Positions 1 through 8,235 of a DNA stretch of 64,000 nt are shown here, in pieces. The notes beneath the pieces were generated by a model. That model made no database searches. It was not told the DNA's origin and worked only from the letters and a program-made list of their open reading frames with translations. Position numbers and translations under genes: made by a program. The stretch spans positions 1 through 64,000 of the forward strand of contig NZ_ANHX01000062.1 of assembly GCF_000316035.1 (NCBI RefSeq), read 5' to 3'. This DNA is from Paenibacillus sp. PAMC 26794. GTDB taxonomy: Bacteria > Bacillota > Bacilli > Paenibacillales > Paenibacillaceae. Numbering within the stretch: position 1 is the first letter of the stretch; each line of letters begins with the position of its first letter.

Positions 1-378
1 GGCCGCGGCATGCGCGCAGCCTGAGCGGCCGCAGGTGCATGCCACGGCCGCCTTGGCCGTGGCTGCACCTGGCGAGCCCTCGGGCGCTTGCGCAGCCGGC
101 AGTAGCCCGGCGAGCTCCTCGGACGCCGGGCCGCCGCGCAGCAGGGCGTACAGCGTCAGCGGGCGCTTGCGCAGCTGAGCCAGTACAGCCTCGCGCTGCG
201 CTTCGCTTAGTCGCGCGGGCGTTCCCGTGACCGTGAACATGCCTGCGGCTGATCCGGTCTTGCCCTTAGCAGCGGAAGCGGAAACGGAAACTTCCTGATC
301 CGCATCTGCTGCTGTATTTACTTCTGCTGTCCATCCACCGGGGGACATATGCAGCTCGATCTTCCATTTTTCGCTCAC
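1..378 (-). CDS. SWIM zinc-finger protein, 3' end beyond window
   Basis: This is the first 126 codons of a protein that runs off the left edge. It starts with GTG at 378, placed after a strong AAAGGGGG ribosome site. Near residues 113-122 the pattern CTCGRSGCAH matches the SWIM zinc-finger form CxCxnCxH. The gene begins 46 bp after the SNF2 helicase stop on the same strand, so the two are probably one operon. B. subtilis has the same neighbours (YwqA helicase, YwqB SWIM protein). SWIM domains are thought to bind DNA or protein; the cellular role here is unknown. The stretch is very GC-rich and alanine-rich compared with its neighbours. Confidence 0.8.
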   Translation of the reverse strand, partial: MSEKWKIELHMSPGGWTAEVNTAADADQEVSVSASAAKGKTGSAAGMFTVTGTPARLSEAQREAVLAQLRKRPLTLYALLRGGPASEELAGLLPAAQAPEGSPGAATAKAAVACTCGRSGCAHAAA

Positions 379-424
379 AATAATCCCCCTTTCTCATCAT
401 TTATATTCCTCTGAGTGTTCAAGG

Positions 425-3400
425 TCACAGCCACGTCTCACCCTGAAGAGAAATCAGGCCACGCAGCTCATCATCCGACATCTCGGTCAGCCAATTCTCA
501 CCCGAACCAACGACCTGCTCGGAGAGTGCCTTCTTACTTTCGATCAGCTCATCAATCCGTTCCTCCAGCGTTCCCTGACAGATCAACTTGTGCACCTGCA
601 CGTTGCGATTCTGTCCAATTCGGAATACACGGTCCGTCGCCTGGTTCTCAACCGCAGGATTCCACCACCGATCATAGTGAACAACATGACTCGCCCGTGT
701 CAGATTCAGACCTACACCTCCAGCACGAAGAGATAGAACAAACATGGATGGTCCCTCTCCTTTTTGGAAAGTCTCCACCATATCGTCTCTTTGCGACTTC
801 GATACACCGCCATGCAGGAAATAAGGTTCTTCCTCGTATCGCTGTTTCAACCTCGACACTAACAGATCTCCCATGGCAACATACTGAGTGAAGATCAGGG
901 CAGATTCCCCGTTATCACGGATGGCGTCCAGCAGTTCAAGCAAACGCTCCATCTTACCAGATGCCTCAGCCTTGCCATGGTCTTTCCGAGTGCTGTCCGC
1001 CAGCACCGGATGATCACAGATCTGCTTGAGCTTGGTCAGAGAGGACAGAACAATTCCCTTACGGGCGATGCCATTTCTGCCATCCAGACCACCCATCAGA
1101 TCGTCCACCACACGCTGATACAACACCGTCTGCTCCGGGGTCAGAGAACAATAGGATTTCAGTTCAAGCTTCTCTGGCAGATCCTTGCGAATATCCGGAT
1201 CACTTTTCAGCCTGCGCAGCATGAATGGAGATACCAAACGATGAAGCTCACGCAAGGATGCGGCATTTTCTTCAGATGGTCCCAGTCCCGTATAACGCTG
1301 ACGGAACGATGAAGCGGTGCCCAGATACCCCGGATTGAGGAACTGAAAAATGGACCAGAGTTCACTCAGTCGGTTCTCTACAGGCGTTCCTGTCATCGCA
1401 ATACGATGAAGTGTAGACAGACGCATCACGCTTTGTGCTTGCTTGGTACGGTAGTTCTTAATATATTGTGCCTCATCCAGCACAATGGTGGACCAGTGCA
1501 ACGAAGCCAGATCCGGGCCATCTCTGCCTGCCAGATGATAGGTCGTCAGTACAATGTCATGCGTCTGCGCTTCTGCCTGGAATTCGTTCCCGTGCAGCCG
1601 TTGTCCGCCATGATGAATATATAGCGACAGATCCGGGGCAAACCGCTTCAGCTCACGCTGCCAGTTGCCAAGCAGCGAGGTAGGACACACAATAAGTGCA
1701 GGCAGATGAACAGGCCGCTCATTCGTGTGCTGATCCGCCGGGAATGCATCATCTGATCCATTCAGCAGCTCATTCTCACGGGCTTCCTCTTCAGCCGCCT
1801 GGCGTTCCTCGTGTTTGTGGTCCAGCAGACAGGTAATTACCTGAATCGTCTTCCCAAGTCCCATATCGTCCGCCAGACATACGCCAAAGCCCAGCTCACG
1901 CATCGCGGATAACCATTGGTAACCTCGTTCCTGATAAGGTCTGAGTTCACCATGCAATTCTGCCGGAACCTGCCGAGGCTCAATGCTGCGAAGCACCTGT
2001 CCATCGAGCAGAAAAGCAAGCATCCCATCAGATTCGGCACCAAAGACGGAGAGGCCCTTCCATGCGGAATCCTCCCCTTCATCCGCTGCCAGATGCAGCC
2101 ATTCGGAGAGAGGCATATATTGTTCTTCTTCTTTTTTCATATAACGCAGGACTTGGCGAATCTCTTTTGTATCCACTTCAATCCATTCGCCACGGAACAT
2201 AACATACGGAACTGTGGATTCAGCCAGTGCTGCCAGTTCCTCCGCCGTGACCGGTTTCCCATCCAGCATAGGCTCCGCTTTGAAAGCAACCAATTGTTCC
2301 ATGCCCAGTGCCGATGTGGCTCCAGGCAACCGCTCTGTTCCCCGATTCAACATCTGCAGACGCAGTCCCGCACGACGTTTCCCGGCACGACTCCACCTTG
2401 AAGGCATGAGAACGGTTATCCCAGCCTTCTGTAAACGTGGAACCGCATGCGTGAGAAACTCAAAGAAACCCTGCTGCTCCAGCTTAATTTCCTCCGGACG
2501 AGCGATAAGCAGCGCCGTCTCCAGTTCAGGTGCCATTTCTGCTGCTTGCCCGAGTGCCATCAATAATTGCTCTGCCGCCGAGGTATATAACACCTTCCCT
2601 CGGTCCAGATCTCGCTCTGGATGTGCCCAGATCGTCCGTGCAGGCAACCTCAAGCTTGGTTCCTGCTCACTGTCCGCCCAAAAGCTGATCCCCCAGATCG
2701 TTTCATGTTCGCCCAGCGGCGGCTCCAAACGGAGCACCAGCTTCAATTGGCCTTCAGCAGGCGCCAACTCTTCTGCTCCCACGATCGGCATCGACGTTCC
2801 ACCAACTTCTTGCAGCGTATGAATAAACGCTGTCATATCGTCCGTCGGCCCTTGCACCGTCACAGGACGGAACATTGAGATCAGACTATTCCACCAGAGT
2901 TCGGCTACTGGCGAAGATCCGCGTCGATATGGCGTGCGGTAACGGGACAGTTCACTGTCCATGCTCTCCAGTTCACTTGTCACTACAGCATGAATCATGC
3001 CACTCATGAATGAAAATAATACCGCAGCCCCTGCTTCTTCACGCGTTTCCGGTTCCAATGAAGCATAAGCTCCAGGAGCAGAAAGTCCAATCGGAGGCAT
3101 TGCTTCAGCAAGATCGCGGAAGCGTTCAATGTCCTCCTCCTGCTGCAAACGTGGCCGCCATACGCCTGTTAATGTCTCTTGCCCGGTCCGTCGCCGTGCT
3201 CCGGTTTTTGCTGCGAATTCAGCCGATGGAGCAATTGCTCCCCGCAACAGCAGCTCCTGTGTGAACTGCGCCGCCTTGATCCAGTAACGCATCTCTTCTC
3301 CAACCTGAATTCCGGCTGCATTTAACAAACGGTCATCCCATTGCAGCAGCAACCTGAAAGCATCCTTAGGCGAGACTGCTAATCCTTCCAATGTGCGCCC

Positions 3401-3628
3401 CAGCAGTTGACGCCGCTTCGTGTTCTTGGCTTCAGCCGTGTTCCTCAGCGGATTCGGCCAGCGCAGCTCCGCAAGACGCAGAGCGGCAGGCTGAAACAGA
3501 CGACCCCCGTCGCCAAAATTCAACCTTCTTACCACGTGGCTCCATGCATCCACACGCGGTTCCGATGTTTCACCGGAAAAACAAAAAAATACGTCACCAA
3601 GCCATACTCCATACAGCGATTGCATCAT
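425..3628 (-). CDS. SNF2-family DEAD/DEAH helicase (YwqA-like)
   Basis: A 1067-residue SNF2 ATPase that translocates on double-stranded DNA or remodels protein-DNA complexes. The N-terminal half (about 1-540) is the variable bacterial SNF2-associated region. The motor starts near residue 585 with the Walker A segment DDMGLGKT, has the DEAQ box (LDEAQYIKN) near 715, and the helicase C-terminal motif VI (QATDRVFRIGQ) near 990. The length is normal for the family. The ribosome site GGGAG precedes the ATG. It is followed by the SWIM protein gene, the arrangement seen for ywqA-ywqB in B. subtilis. A role in transcription or repair is inferred from family only. Confidence 0.93.
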   Translation of the reverse strand: MMQSLYGVWLGDVFFCFSGETSEPRVDAWSHVVRRLNFGDGGRLFQPAALRLAELRWPNPLRNTAEAKNTKRRQLLGRTLEGLAVSPKDAFRLLLQWDDRLLNAAGIQVGEEMRYWIKAAQFTQELLLRGAIAPSAEFAAKTGARRRTGQETLTGVWRPRLQQEEDIERFRDLAEAMPPIGLSAPGAYASLEPETREEAGAAVLFSFMSGMIHAVVTSELESMDSELSRYRTPYRRGSSPVAELWWNSLISMFRPVTVQGPTDDMTAFIHTLQEVGGTSMPIVGAEELAPAEGQLKLVLRLEPPLGEHETIWGISFWADSEQEPSLRLPARTIWAHPERDLDRGKVLYTSAAEQLLMALGQAAEMAPELETALLIARPEEIKLEQQGFFEFLTHAVPRLQKAGITVLMPSRWSRAGKRRAGLRLQMLNRGTERLPGATSALGMEQLVAFKAEPMLDGKPVTAEELAALAESTVPYVMFRGEWIEVDTKEIRQVLRYMKKEEEQYMPLSEWLHLAADEGEDSAWKGLSVFGAESDGMLAFLLDGQVLRSIEPRQVPAELHGELRPYQERGYQWLSAMRELGFGVCLADDMGLGKTIQVITCLLDHKHEERQAAEEEARENELLNGSDDAFPADQHTNERPVHLPALIVCPTSLLGNWQRELKRFAPDLSLYIHHGGQRLHGNEFQAEAQTHDIVLTTYHLAGRDGPDLASLHWSTIVLDEAQYIKNYRTKQAQSVMRLSTLHRIAMTGTPVENRLSELWSIFQFLNPGYLGTASSFRQRYTGLGPSEENAASLRELHRLVSPFMLRRLKSDPDIRKDLPEKLELKSYCSLTPEQTVLYQRVVDDLMGGLDGRNGIARKGIVLSSLTKLKQICDHPVLADSTRKDHGKAEASGKMERLLELLDAIRDNGESALIFTQYVAMGDLLVSRLKQRYEEEPYFLHGGVSKSQRDDMVETFQKGEGPSMFVLSLRAGGVGLNLTRASHVVHYDRWWNPAVENQATDRVFRIGQNRNVQVHKLICQGTLEERIDELIESKKALSEQVVGSGENWLTEMSDDELRGLISLQGETWL

Positions 3629-3759
3629 TAAAGTCTCCCGTCATCCCTTCGCATTGTTACTCTCCATCATATACGAAAATGACCGGATTTAAAAACCTTT
3701 GCCCATAAAAAGTGGTTATTTCGAGGGTTAGGGCGTGTCTGAAAACGCCCTAGCGGCAC

Positions 3760-3801
3760 AAAAAAATGTCCCTTCTCCCGAAAAGCGGATGAGGAACATT
3801 T
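3760..3801 (-). terminator. Rho-independent terminator of the cheW-like gene
   Basis: Read on the minus strand, AAATGTTCC pairs with GGGACATTT (9 bp, one G-T pair). An inner TCATCCG/CGGGAGA stem with one mismatch extends it, and a run of T follows. It lies 55 bp after the stop of the CheW-like gene and before the helicase start. Confidence 0.8.
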
Positions 3802-3855
3802 GGGTAAACCGAAGGATAATACTGAATATTGAAAGAATTACGGATCGTTATCTTA

Positions 3856-4287
3856 CTATGATCTGATCAAGCTCCCCAGCAATACATCCAGGTTCAAAAT
3901 GCCTGCACGATGATCTTCACAGAACCCGATTTTGTCAAAAACGCCAAGCATGAAACGGCGGTGTTCCTCAGCTGGTTCCTCGAAACGATCGTAACTTACG
4001 ACAGAATCGACCATATCCACGATCAGCGGTACAAATCCACCTTTGTAAGGCACCACAATAATACGTGTAGAAGAGGTATCCTCCTGGTCCGGCATGCCTA
4101 ACAATACACGAAGACTCACCACCGAAACGACCTTACCGTACAGCGAAGCAAAACCTCTGATCTCCGGACTTCCAAATGGAACTGTTGTTACCTGTACCAT
4201 TCTGATGATCTCATGAACTTCATCAATTCGAAGTGCAAAGATCTGGTCTCCTACCGAAAAATTAATATATTGCATTCCCTCGTCCAT
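3856..4287 (-). CDS. CheW-like chemotaxis coupling protein
   Basis: A single CheW domain of about 143 residues, the small SH3-like scaffold that links chemoreceptors to the CheA kinase. The segments YINFSVGDQIFALRIDEVHE, then VPFGSPEIRGFASLYGKVVSVVSLR, and VDMVDSVV are typical of the fold. I place the start at the second in-frame ATG (4287), because GGGGAT sits about 6 bases before it. The upstream ATG at 4299 has its GAGAGG only two bases away. No cheA or receptor gene adjoins it, so it is an orphan coupling protein or serves a non-chemotaxis scaffold. A TATAAT-like -10 lies just upstream. Confidence 0.88.
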   Translation of the reverse strand: MDEGMQYINFSVGDQIFALRIDEVHEIIRMVQVTTVPFGSPEIRGFASLYGKVVSVVSLRVLLGMPDQEDTSSTRIIVVPYKGGFVPLIVDMVDSVVSYDRFEEPAEEHRRFMLGVFDKIGFCEDHRAGILNLDVLLGSLIRS

Positions 4288-4477
4288 AGTTATCCCCATA
4301 TCCTCTCATTCCGTATAATCAGATCATTATAAAATATTAAAACAAAACCATAAGAAGGGCACTTTATTGGGCTAAGTGACCTGCTTGTGGTTCGCATTCA
4401 CCAAGTCACCACAGGTACTTTCGTCCCATTAGATGTTACTTTGGTGTATCGGTTATTTTTGATCAAATGTTTAGTCT

Positions 4478-4567
4478 TCAGATCAATTTTGCCAACTTCA
4501 ACAGACGTTGCATTACGGTTGCTATCTCCGCTCTGCTCATTTGCCCTGTTGTGGAGGATGGTGGAAG
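4478..4567 (-). pseudogene. Remnant of an SLH (S-layer homology) domain
   Basis: A 29-codon stretch ending at a stop at 4478-4480 reads GQMSRAEIATVMQRLL, a good match to the C-terminal helix of SLH domains, which anchor proteins to cell-wall polymers. Just upstream in frame are TGA and TAA stops, so nothing more of the protein survives. There is no ribosome site. I read it as a leftover of a deleted surface-protein gene. Confidence 0.4.
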
Positions 4568-4624
4568 TCAGTCGTTTTAGTATTGAGCGTAAGTAACCTG
4601 ACATTGGATTGAAAAATTATATTC

Positions 4625-4671
4625 AAAAAAAATACCAAAGATCAGCTTTATGCCGATTTTTGGTATTTTTT
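4625..4671. terminator. Bidirectional hairpin terminator
   Basis: AATACCAAAGATC pairs with GATTTTTGGTATT over 13 bp with one G-T pair. It has an A run on the left and a T run on the right, so it can act on either strand. It stands alone between gene remnants, which fits a deleted gene. Confidence 0.65.
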
Positions 4672-4735
4672 ATCCCCATATATTATGGATCTGTTTCTAT
4701 GTTTTCAAATACTTGGAACAAAAAAGCGATATTCC

Positions 4736-4970
4736 TGTGGATAACTTGTTTCATTACTCCAAAACGACTGTTTTATCGCATGAAAACACGAGTTATACCT
4801 GATTTGTGGATAAGTTGTGCACATATTGCACACATGCTGTGGATATCTTTAGCATTTCATGTGGATATTCATTAATTTAATGTGGACATGTTGTGTATTT
4901 GTTTGTAAATCTGACGTAAAACCTTAATTTTCACTTCAGTTATCCAATACTGTGGACACGTTGTGGACAT
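4736..4970. promoter_or_regulatory. Cluster of DnaA-box-like 9-mers in a gene-free stretch
   Basis: This AT-rich gap has no gene. It holds two perfect TGTGGATAA sites (reverse of TTATCCACA) at 4736 and 4805. It also has two one-mismatch TGTGGATAT sites at 4838 and 4860, and weaker TGTGGACAN copies at 4881, 4951 and 4962. All seven face the same way. TTATNCACA is the known DnaA box of Bacillus and E. coli. Whether DnaA binds here is untested. Confidence 0.5.
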
Positions 4971-4991
4971 GCCCAATTTTCTTCACTGTAT

Positions 4992-5114
4992 TTATTCGAC
5001 CAATTCACCCTGACGCATGATCAGCTTGTCATCGATGTACACGTCCGGCTTTTGTACAACTGCATCAATATGAACACCCGCGGCAATCGTTCCACCAACT
5101 CTCCTGTCTTTGGT
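4992..5114 (-). pseudogene. C-terminal remnant of an aminopeptidase-like protein
   Basis: About 40 codons end at a stop at 4992-4994 and read GVHIDAVVQKPDVYIDDKLI near the end. This resembles the C-terminus of the leucyl-aminopeptidase-like group, in which a conserved HxD leads into a final beta hairpin. A TGA stop lies directly upstream in frame and there is no start or ribosome site, so only the tail is left. The family assignment is from memory of the C-terminal pattern and is weak. Confidence 0.3.
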
Positions 5115-5183
5115 TCAGCTCTCAAAAGTCGACTTGACCCTTTCGACAATTGGCATGGGATTCCTGCATGTCCAAACCTGAAC

Positions 5184-7175
5184 TCACCTCAAGGTATCGG
5201 CCCATTCGGCGAGGATTGCAGCTGTTTCCTTATACTGAAACGTCGGAAAGTAATGTCCATAGGGCACATCTATCCGTTTGACCTGTGAGTTCATATCCTG
5301 GGGATAGTGATATTCCTGATCTTGATTGGCCCATACCACTAATACATTCTTGGCATAATGCTGACTTTCCATTTTCGCCCACAACGTTGATCTGGCGCCT
5401 TTCCTCTGACCCGAGTGGATCCAGCGCAACAAGTCTGCATGTGCTCCTGCAATGCGAGGGGACTGGAGACTGGAGCGTATTCTCTTGCCCATGGTATCGG
5501 CCATAACACCGCTGTCGCCTACGCCGCTATGTGAAATGAACATTTGATTCCAACTTTTCTCCGATCTGCCACGCAGCAAGGAGCGCATCACCCCTCTTGG
5601 CAAACGGGAAACCCATCTTAGGACATTCGGATTCGAATTGTTGGCAACTGGCTGGAGCAATCCCAGCCGAATGTCTGTCCGCCCGCTACGCATCTGTGCC
5701 GCAGCTGCAATAGCAGCACCGATCGAATGACCAACCAGCTTCACCGGACCTTCAAACTCACCAAGAGCCGTAAGCAGTGCATCCACCTGACCTTCAAACG
5801 CTTCATCTCCCTGATGCACCGGGGACCGTCCGAATCCAGCTAGATCGATTAACCATACCGGGTTCCCGGTCCGGTCCCTAAGCTGTTTTCCTAACGGTAA
5901 CATCTCATCTGCAGATTGAAGCAAACCATGTACAATAATCCAAGGCTCTCCCTCGCCCTCCCAACCAAGCATAGCCATATTTCCGCTCCGCGACCGAATA
6001 TAATCTGTCGGAAAACCCTCAGGTAACGGCGTGTACCGAAAACGATAGTCCAGATCGGCTGTAACCAGCGGAAGCTGTTCCCGGATGTCCGGCCAGGATT
6101 GCCCCATACGTGTGAACAGAGCCTCCGTCTCTTCAACCGGGAATGACCTGTTGGTAATAAAAGCAACCGACTCCGCTGGAACACCACTGATGCGTGAACC
6201 ACCTGATTTCATGATCCATTGAATCCATGGTAGTGGCACAGCCCCTTTGGGCTTGGGTACGTCCAATTGCTGCGCCAAGAGTTGCAGCAGTTCGTTCATA
6301 TTGGGACTGTCTTCCCTCCGCGCCAACAGTGGATAAGTTCCTCCGACTGGAGCAGCTTCCCTGGATAGAAAAACAAGCGTCTGTGCAACAAGGTCATTCT
6401 CCACAAGCGGTAACCAATAGGATGAACCTCCCGGTACTACCGGCATAAGCCCTTTCTGAATCACCTGAATGAGCAGCCCAATCCCACCCGTTTGCTCGGT
6501 TTCACCTGTGGGACGTGGTCCAACCACTGTACTCGGATTTACAACGGATAAGGGATAGTGATGCTGTTCAGCATGCTCGCGAATATGCAGATCGGCATGA
6601 AACTTCATCTCTTCATACGCACTTTCATTGTTATCCACATGCTCAACCTGTAGATAATTCCCCTGTTCATTCCGCTCTCCATAAGGACTCATATAACCAA
6701 CAACGTGGATAAAGTGTCTCAATCCATGAGTACGGTGGATTTCCTGTGCTAGCTGTGCCACTTCTCTGGCCCCGTTCATGAATATCTGCTCGGCTACTTT
6801 TCGTTCCAAAGTGACGTCCATCGTTCCACCCGCATGAATGATCACATTCGCTTCAAGAGCACTCTCCCGGTCCGCTGCGGTAAGTCCAAGACCCGACATG
6901 GACAAATCACCTGTAATAAAGGTAATTCGGTCGAAATCCTTCACTCCATAAGCCTTCAGCACAGTTCTGGCTCGCTGTTCCGAACGAACCAGCAAGAGCA
7001 ATTGTGCGTCTCCCTGCGTGAGTTGTTTGACCGTTTCTTTGCCGATAAAACCTGTACTTCCTGTCATAAAAATGGTCGTGTCTGCAATATCAGACTTGCT
7101 TATTACCTGATTCATGTTTGTTGAATTTGCTGCTGTGTTTTCTTCATTGGATACACGGTTAGGATGTACAATCAT
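5184..7175 (-). CDS. Fusion: extended SDR reductase + alpha/beta hydrolase
   Basis: A 663-residue two-domain protein. Residues about 33-370 form an extended short-chain dehydrogenase. It has the NAD(P)-binding pattern TGSTGFIG and a YEEMK catalytic pair, and resembles the thioester-reductase/male-sterility group. Residues about 395-663 form an alpha/beta hydrolase with a VHGLL oxyanion region, the nucleophile elbow GHSIG and a late YGHYFP histidine. Both active sites look intact. An AAAGGGAG ribosome site lies 10 bases before the ATG. An 18-bp palindrome upstream, matching one at the tetR promoter, suggests control by the TetR protein next door. Substrate unknown; an acyl or fatty-aldehyde type compound is a guess. 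Confidence 0.85.
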   Translation of the reverse strand: MIVHPNRVSNEENTAANSTNMNQVISKSDIADTTIFMTGSTGFIGKETVKQLTQGDAQLLLLVRSEQRARTVLKAYGVKDFDRITFITGDLSMSGLGLTAADRESALEANVIIHAGGTMDVTLERKVAEQIFMNGAREVAQLAQEIHRTHGLRHFIHVVGYMSPYGERNEQGNYLQVEHVDNNESAYEEMKFHADLHIREHAEQHHYPLSVVNPSTVVGPRPTGETEQTGGIGLLIQVIQKGLMPVVPGGSSYWLPLVENDLVAQTLVFLSREAAPVGGTYPLLARREDSPNMNELLQLLAQQLDVPKPKGAVPLPWIQWIMKSGGSRISGVPAESVAFITNRSFPVEETEALFTRMGQSWPDIREQLPLVTADLDYRFRYTPLPEGFPTDYIRSRSGNMAMLGWEGEGEPWIIVHGLLQSADEMLPLGKQLRDRTGNPVWLIDLAGFGRSPVHQGDEAFEGQVDALLTALGEFEGPVKLVGHSIGAAIAAAAQMRSGRTDIRLGLLQPVANNSNPNVLRWVSRLPRGVMRSLLRGRSEKSWNQMFISHSGVGDSGVMADTMGKRIRSSLQSPRIAGAHADLLRWIHSGQRKGARSTLWAKMESQHYAKNVLVVWANQDQEYHYPQDMNSQVKRIDVPYGHYFPTFQYKETAAILAEWADTLR

Positions 7176-7192
7176 TCTGTTACGGCTCCCTT

Positions 7193-7210
7193 TAGTACTA
7201 TATAGTACTA
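7193..7210. promoter_or_regulatory. Perfect palindromic operator (TetR type)
   Basis: TAGTACTATATAGTACTA is a perfect 18-bp palindrome just upstream of the reductase/hydrolase fusion gene. A near-identical copy (two mismatches) overlaps the tetR promoter at 7860-7877. The pairing points to the TetR protein binding both. Confidence 0.75.
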
Positions 7211-7219
7211 GTTATATTC

Positions 7220-7245
7220 AAAAAAAGAGCTTCGATTAACGAAGC
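7220..7245 (-). terminator. Terminator overlapping the tetR stop codon
   Basis: On the minus strand GCTTCG-TTAAT-CGAAGC is followed by TCTTTTTTT. The loop contains the TAA stop of tetR. Transcription of tetR should end here, so the downstream fusion gene needs its own promoter, which sits immediately after. Confidence 0.8.
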
Positions 7246-7856
7246 ATCTGACAAAACGTGCGCGCCGATTGTTCTATAATCCCTACATCACGGGCAGTTC
7301 CCGCTAGGATTAGTGAACCCTCCAGTGCTGCAATAAACAACAACGCAGCCGGTCCTGGCTCAATCTCTTTGCGAAATTCACCGCGATCCAAACCTTGCTG
7401 AAACAACTTCTCCACCATAGGTCTAAGCTCACGAAAGAATCTGGATATGCTTTCCTTCACTTGGGGTGCACTGTCCGGTGTCTGCATATATAACGTAACA
7501 AAAGGACAGCTCCCTTCGTAATTTCGGCCCTCAATACCTGCCGACAGCAATGCCATAAATGAGTAAATACGCTCCTCCACTCCTCGCTCACGCTGACTGA
7601 GCAGCAGATACAGCTCCGACTCATACTGGGCAATCCAGTATTGTACCACCGCCTGGAGCAGTTCCTCCTTATTTTTAAAATGATAATAAATATTCGACTT
7701 CGATACCCCACTCACTCGCACGACCTCATCCATGCTGACATAGCTGTACCCGTGACGCAGAAATAATTGCGCTGCAACTTCGATCGCCTTGGTCCGGTTC
7801 ACCGGATTGGAACTCTTGGATTTGGCGGGTCCCGTGTTCATTTTTGGATTTGTCAT
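7236..7856 (-). CDS. TetR/AcrR-family transcriptional repressor
   Basis: A 206-residue regulator. The N-terminal helix-turn-helix runs from about residue 22 to 68 and carries the family pattern VSGVSKSNIYYHFKNKEELL. The rest is the helical ligand-binding domain. It sits upstream of the reductase/hydrolase fusion gene on the same strand, and both have the TAGTACT palindrome in their promoter regions. I infer that it represses itself and the fusion gene. There is no Shine-Dalgarno sequence before the ATG, and the predicted transcription start falls at or beside the A of the ATG, which suggests leaderless translation. The inducer is unknown. Confidence 0.9.
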   Translation of the reverse strand: MTNPKMNTGPAKSKSSNPVNRTKAIEVAAQLFLRHGYSYVSMDEVVRVSGVSKSNIYYHFKNKEELLQAVVQYWIAQYESELYLLLSQRERGVEERIYSFMALLSAGIEGRNYEGSCPFVTLYMQTPDSAPQVKESISRFFRELRPMVEKLFQQGLDRGEFRKEIEPGPAALLFIAALEGSLILAGTARDVGIIEQSARTFCQMLR

Positions 7857-7859
7857 ATT

Positions 7860-7877
7860 TAGAACTATACAGTACTA
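7860..7877. promoter_or_regulatory. Second TetR-type operator, over the tetR promoter
   Basis: TAGAACTATACAGTACTA differs at two positions from the perfect palindrome at 7193-7210. It covers the predicted -10 element of tetR, as expected for autorepression. Confidence 0.65.
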
Positions 7878-7892
7878 GTAAGTTGAAAACAA
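7864..7892 (-). promoter_or_regulatory. tetR promoter (sigma-A type)
   Basis: On the minus strand TTGTTT (7887-7892) and TATAGT (7864-7869) are separated by 17 bases. Only 7 bases separate the -10 from the tetR ATG, which implies an mRNA with almost no leader. Confidence 0.55.
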
Positions 7893-7940
7893 GTATTTCT
7901 GTTAACAAAAGAGGACCTCCCACTCCAACTACTCCATACT

Positions 7941-8220
7941 TGTCCACATTTAGAGTGTTATACACACAGGATATCCACATATAGTATTGACTCTGTGTTA
8001 AATACGTCATGAGATCGTTAAACTGCTTTGGGGTTATCCACATTTCAGGGATATAGCTGACTTTGAACTTTTCAGAGAGCGTTATTGGCTCCTCGGAAAA
8101 ACAAAAACAGGCCAACCAGAATAAGATCTCTGGTTGGCCCGTTTCAATTAACTTATATATCCGATAGACTAACTTTTCTATCAGAAAATTTCTGAACAGT
8201 TTTCGGTAACCTGTGGATAC
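7941..8220. promoter_or_regulatory. Second cluster of DnaA-box-like sites
   Basis: The gap between tetR and the sugar-binding lipoprotein has no gene. It contains TTATACACA at 7958 and TTATCCACA at 8034, both perfect TTATNCACA boxes. Near matches are ATATCCACA at 7971, GTATCCACA (reverse) at 8212, and TGTCCACAT at 7941. A terminator for the lipoprotein gene also lies here. Confidence 0.45.
8095..8139 (-). terminator. Terminator of the sugar-binding lipoprotein gene
   Basis: GGCCAACCAG (8110-8119) pairs perfectly with CTGGTTGGCC (8130-8139). On the minus strand the hairpin is followed by TGTTTTTGTTTTT. It lies about 100 bp after the lipoprotein stop. Confidence 0.85.
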
Positions 8221-8235
8221 CATCCATGATCCGGA

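Noticed and set aside
3731..3752. AGGGCGT/ACGCCCT hairpin as a second terminator
   Set aside because: Neither strand has a T run next to it; the real terminator lies a few bases away at 3760-3801.
4398..4604. 68-codon minus-strand reading frame over the SLH remnant
   Set aside because: It runs in a different frame from the recognisable SLH motif, lacks a ribosome site and has no protein-like pattern.
7726..8223. 165-codon minus-strand frame overlapping the tetR start and the DnaA-box cluster
   Set aside because: It overlaps tetR in another frame, reads through a terminator hairpin and has low-quality composition.
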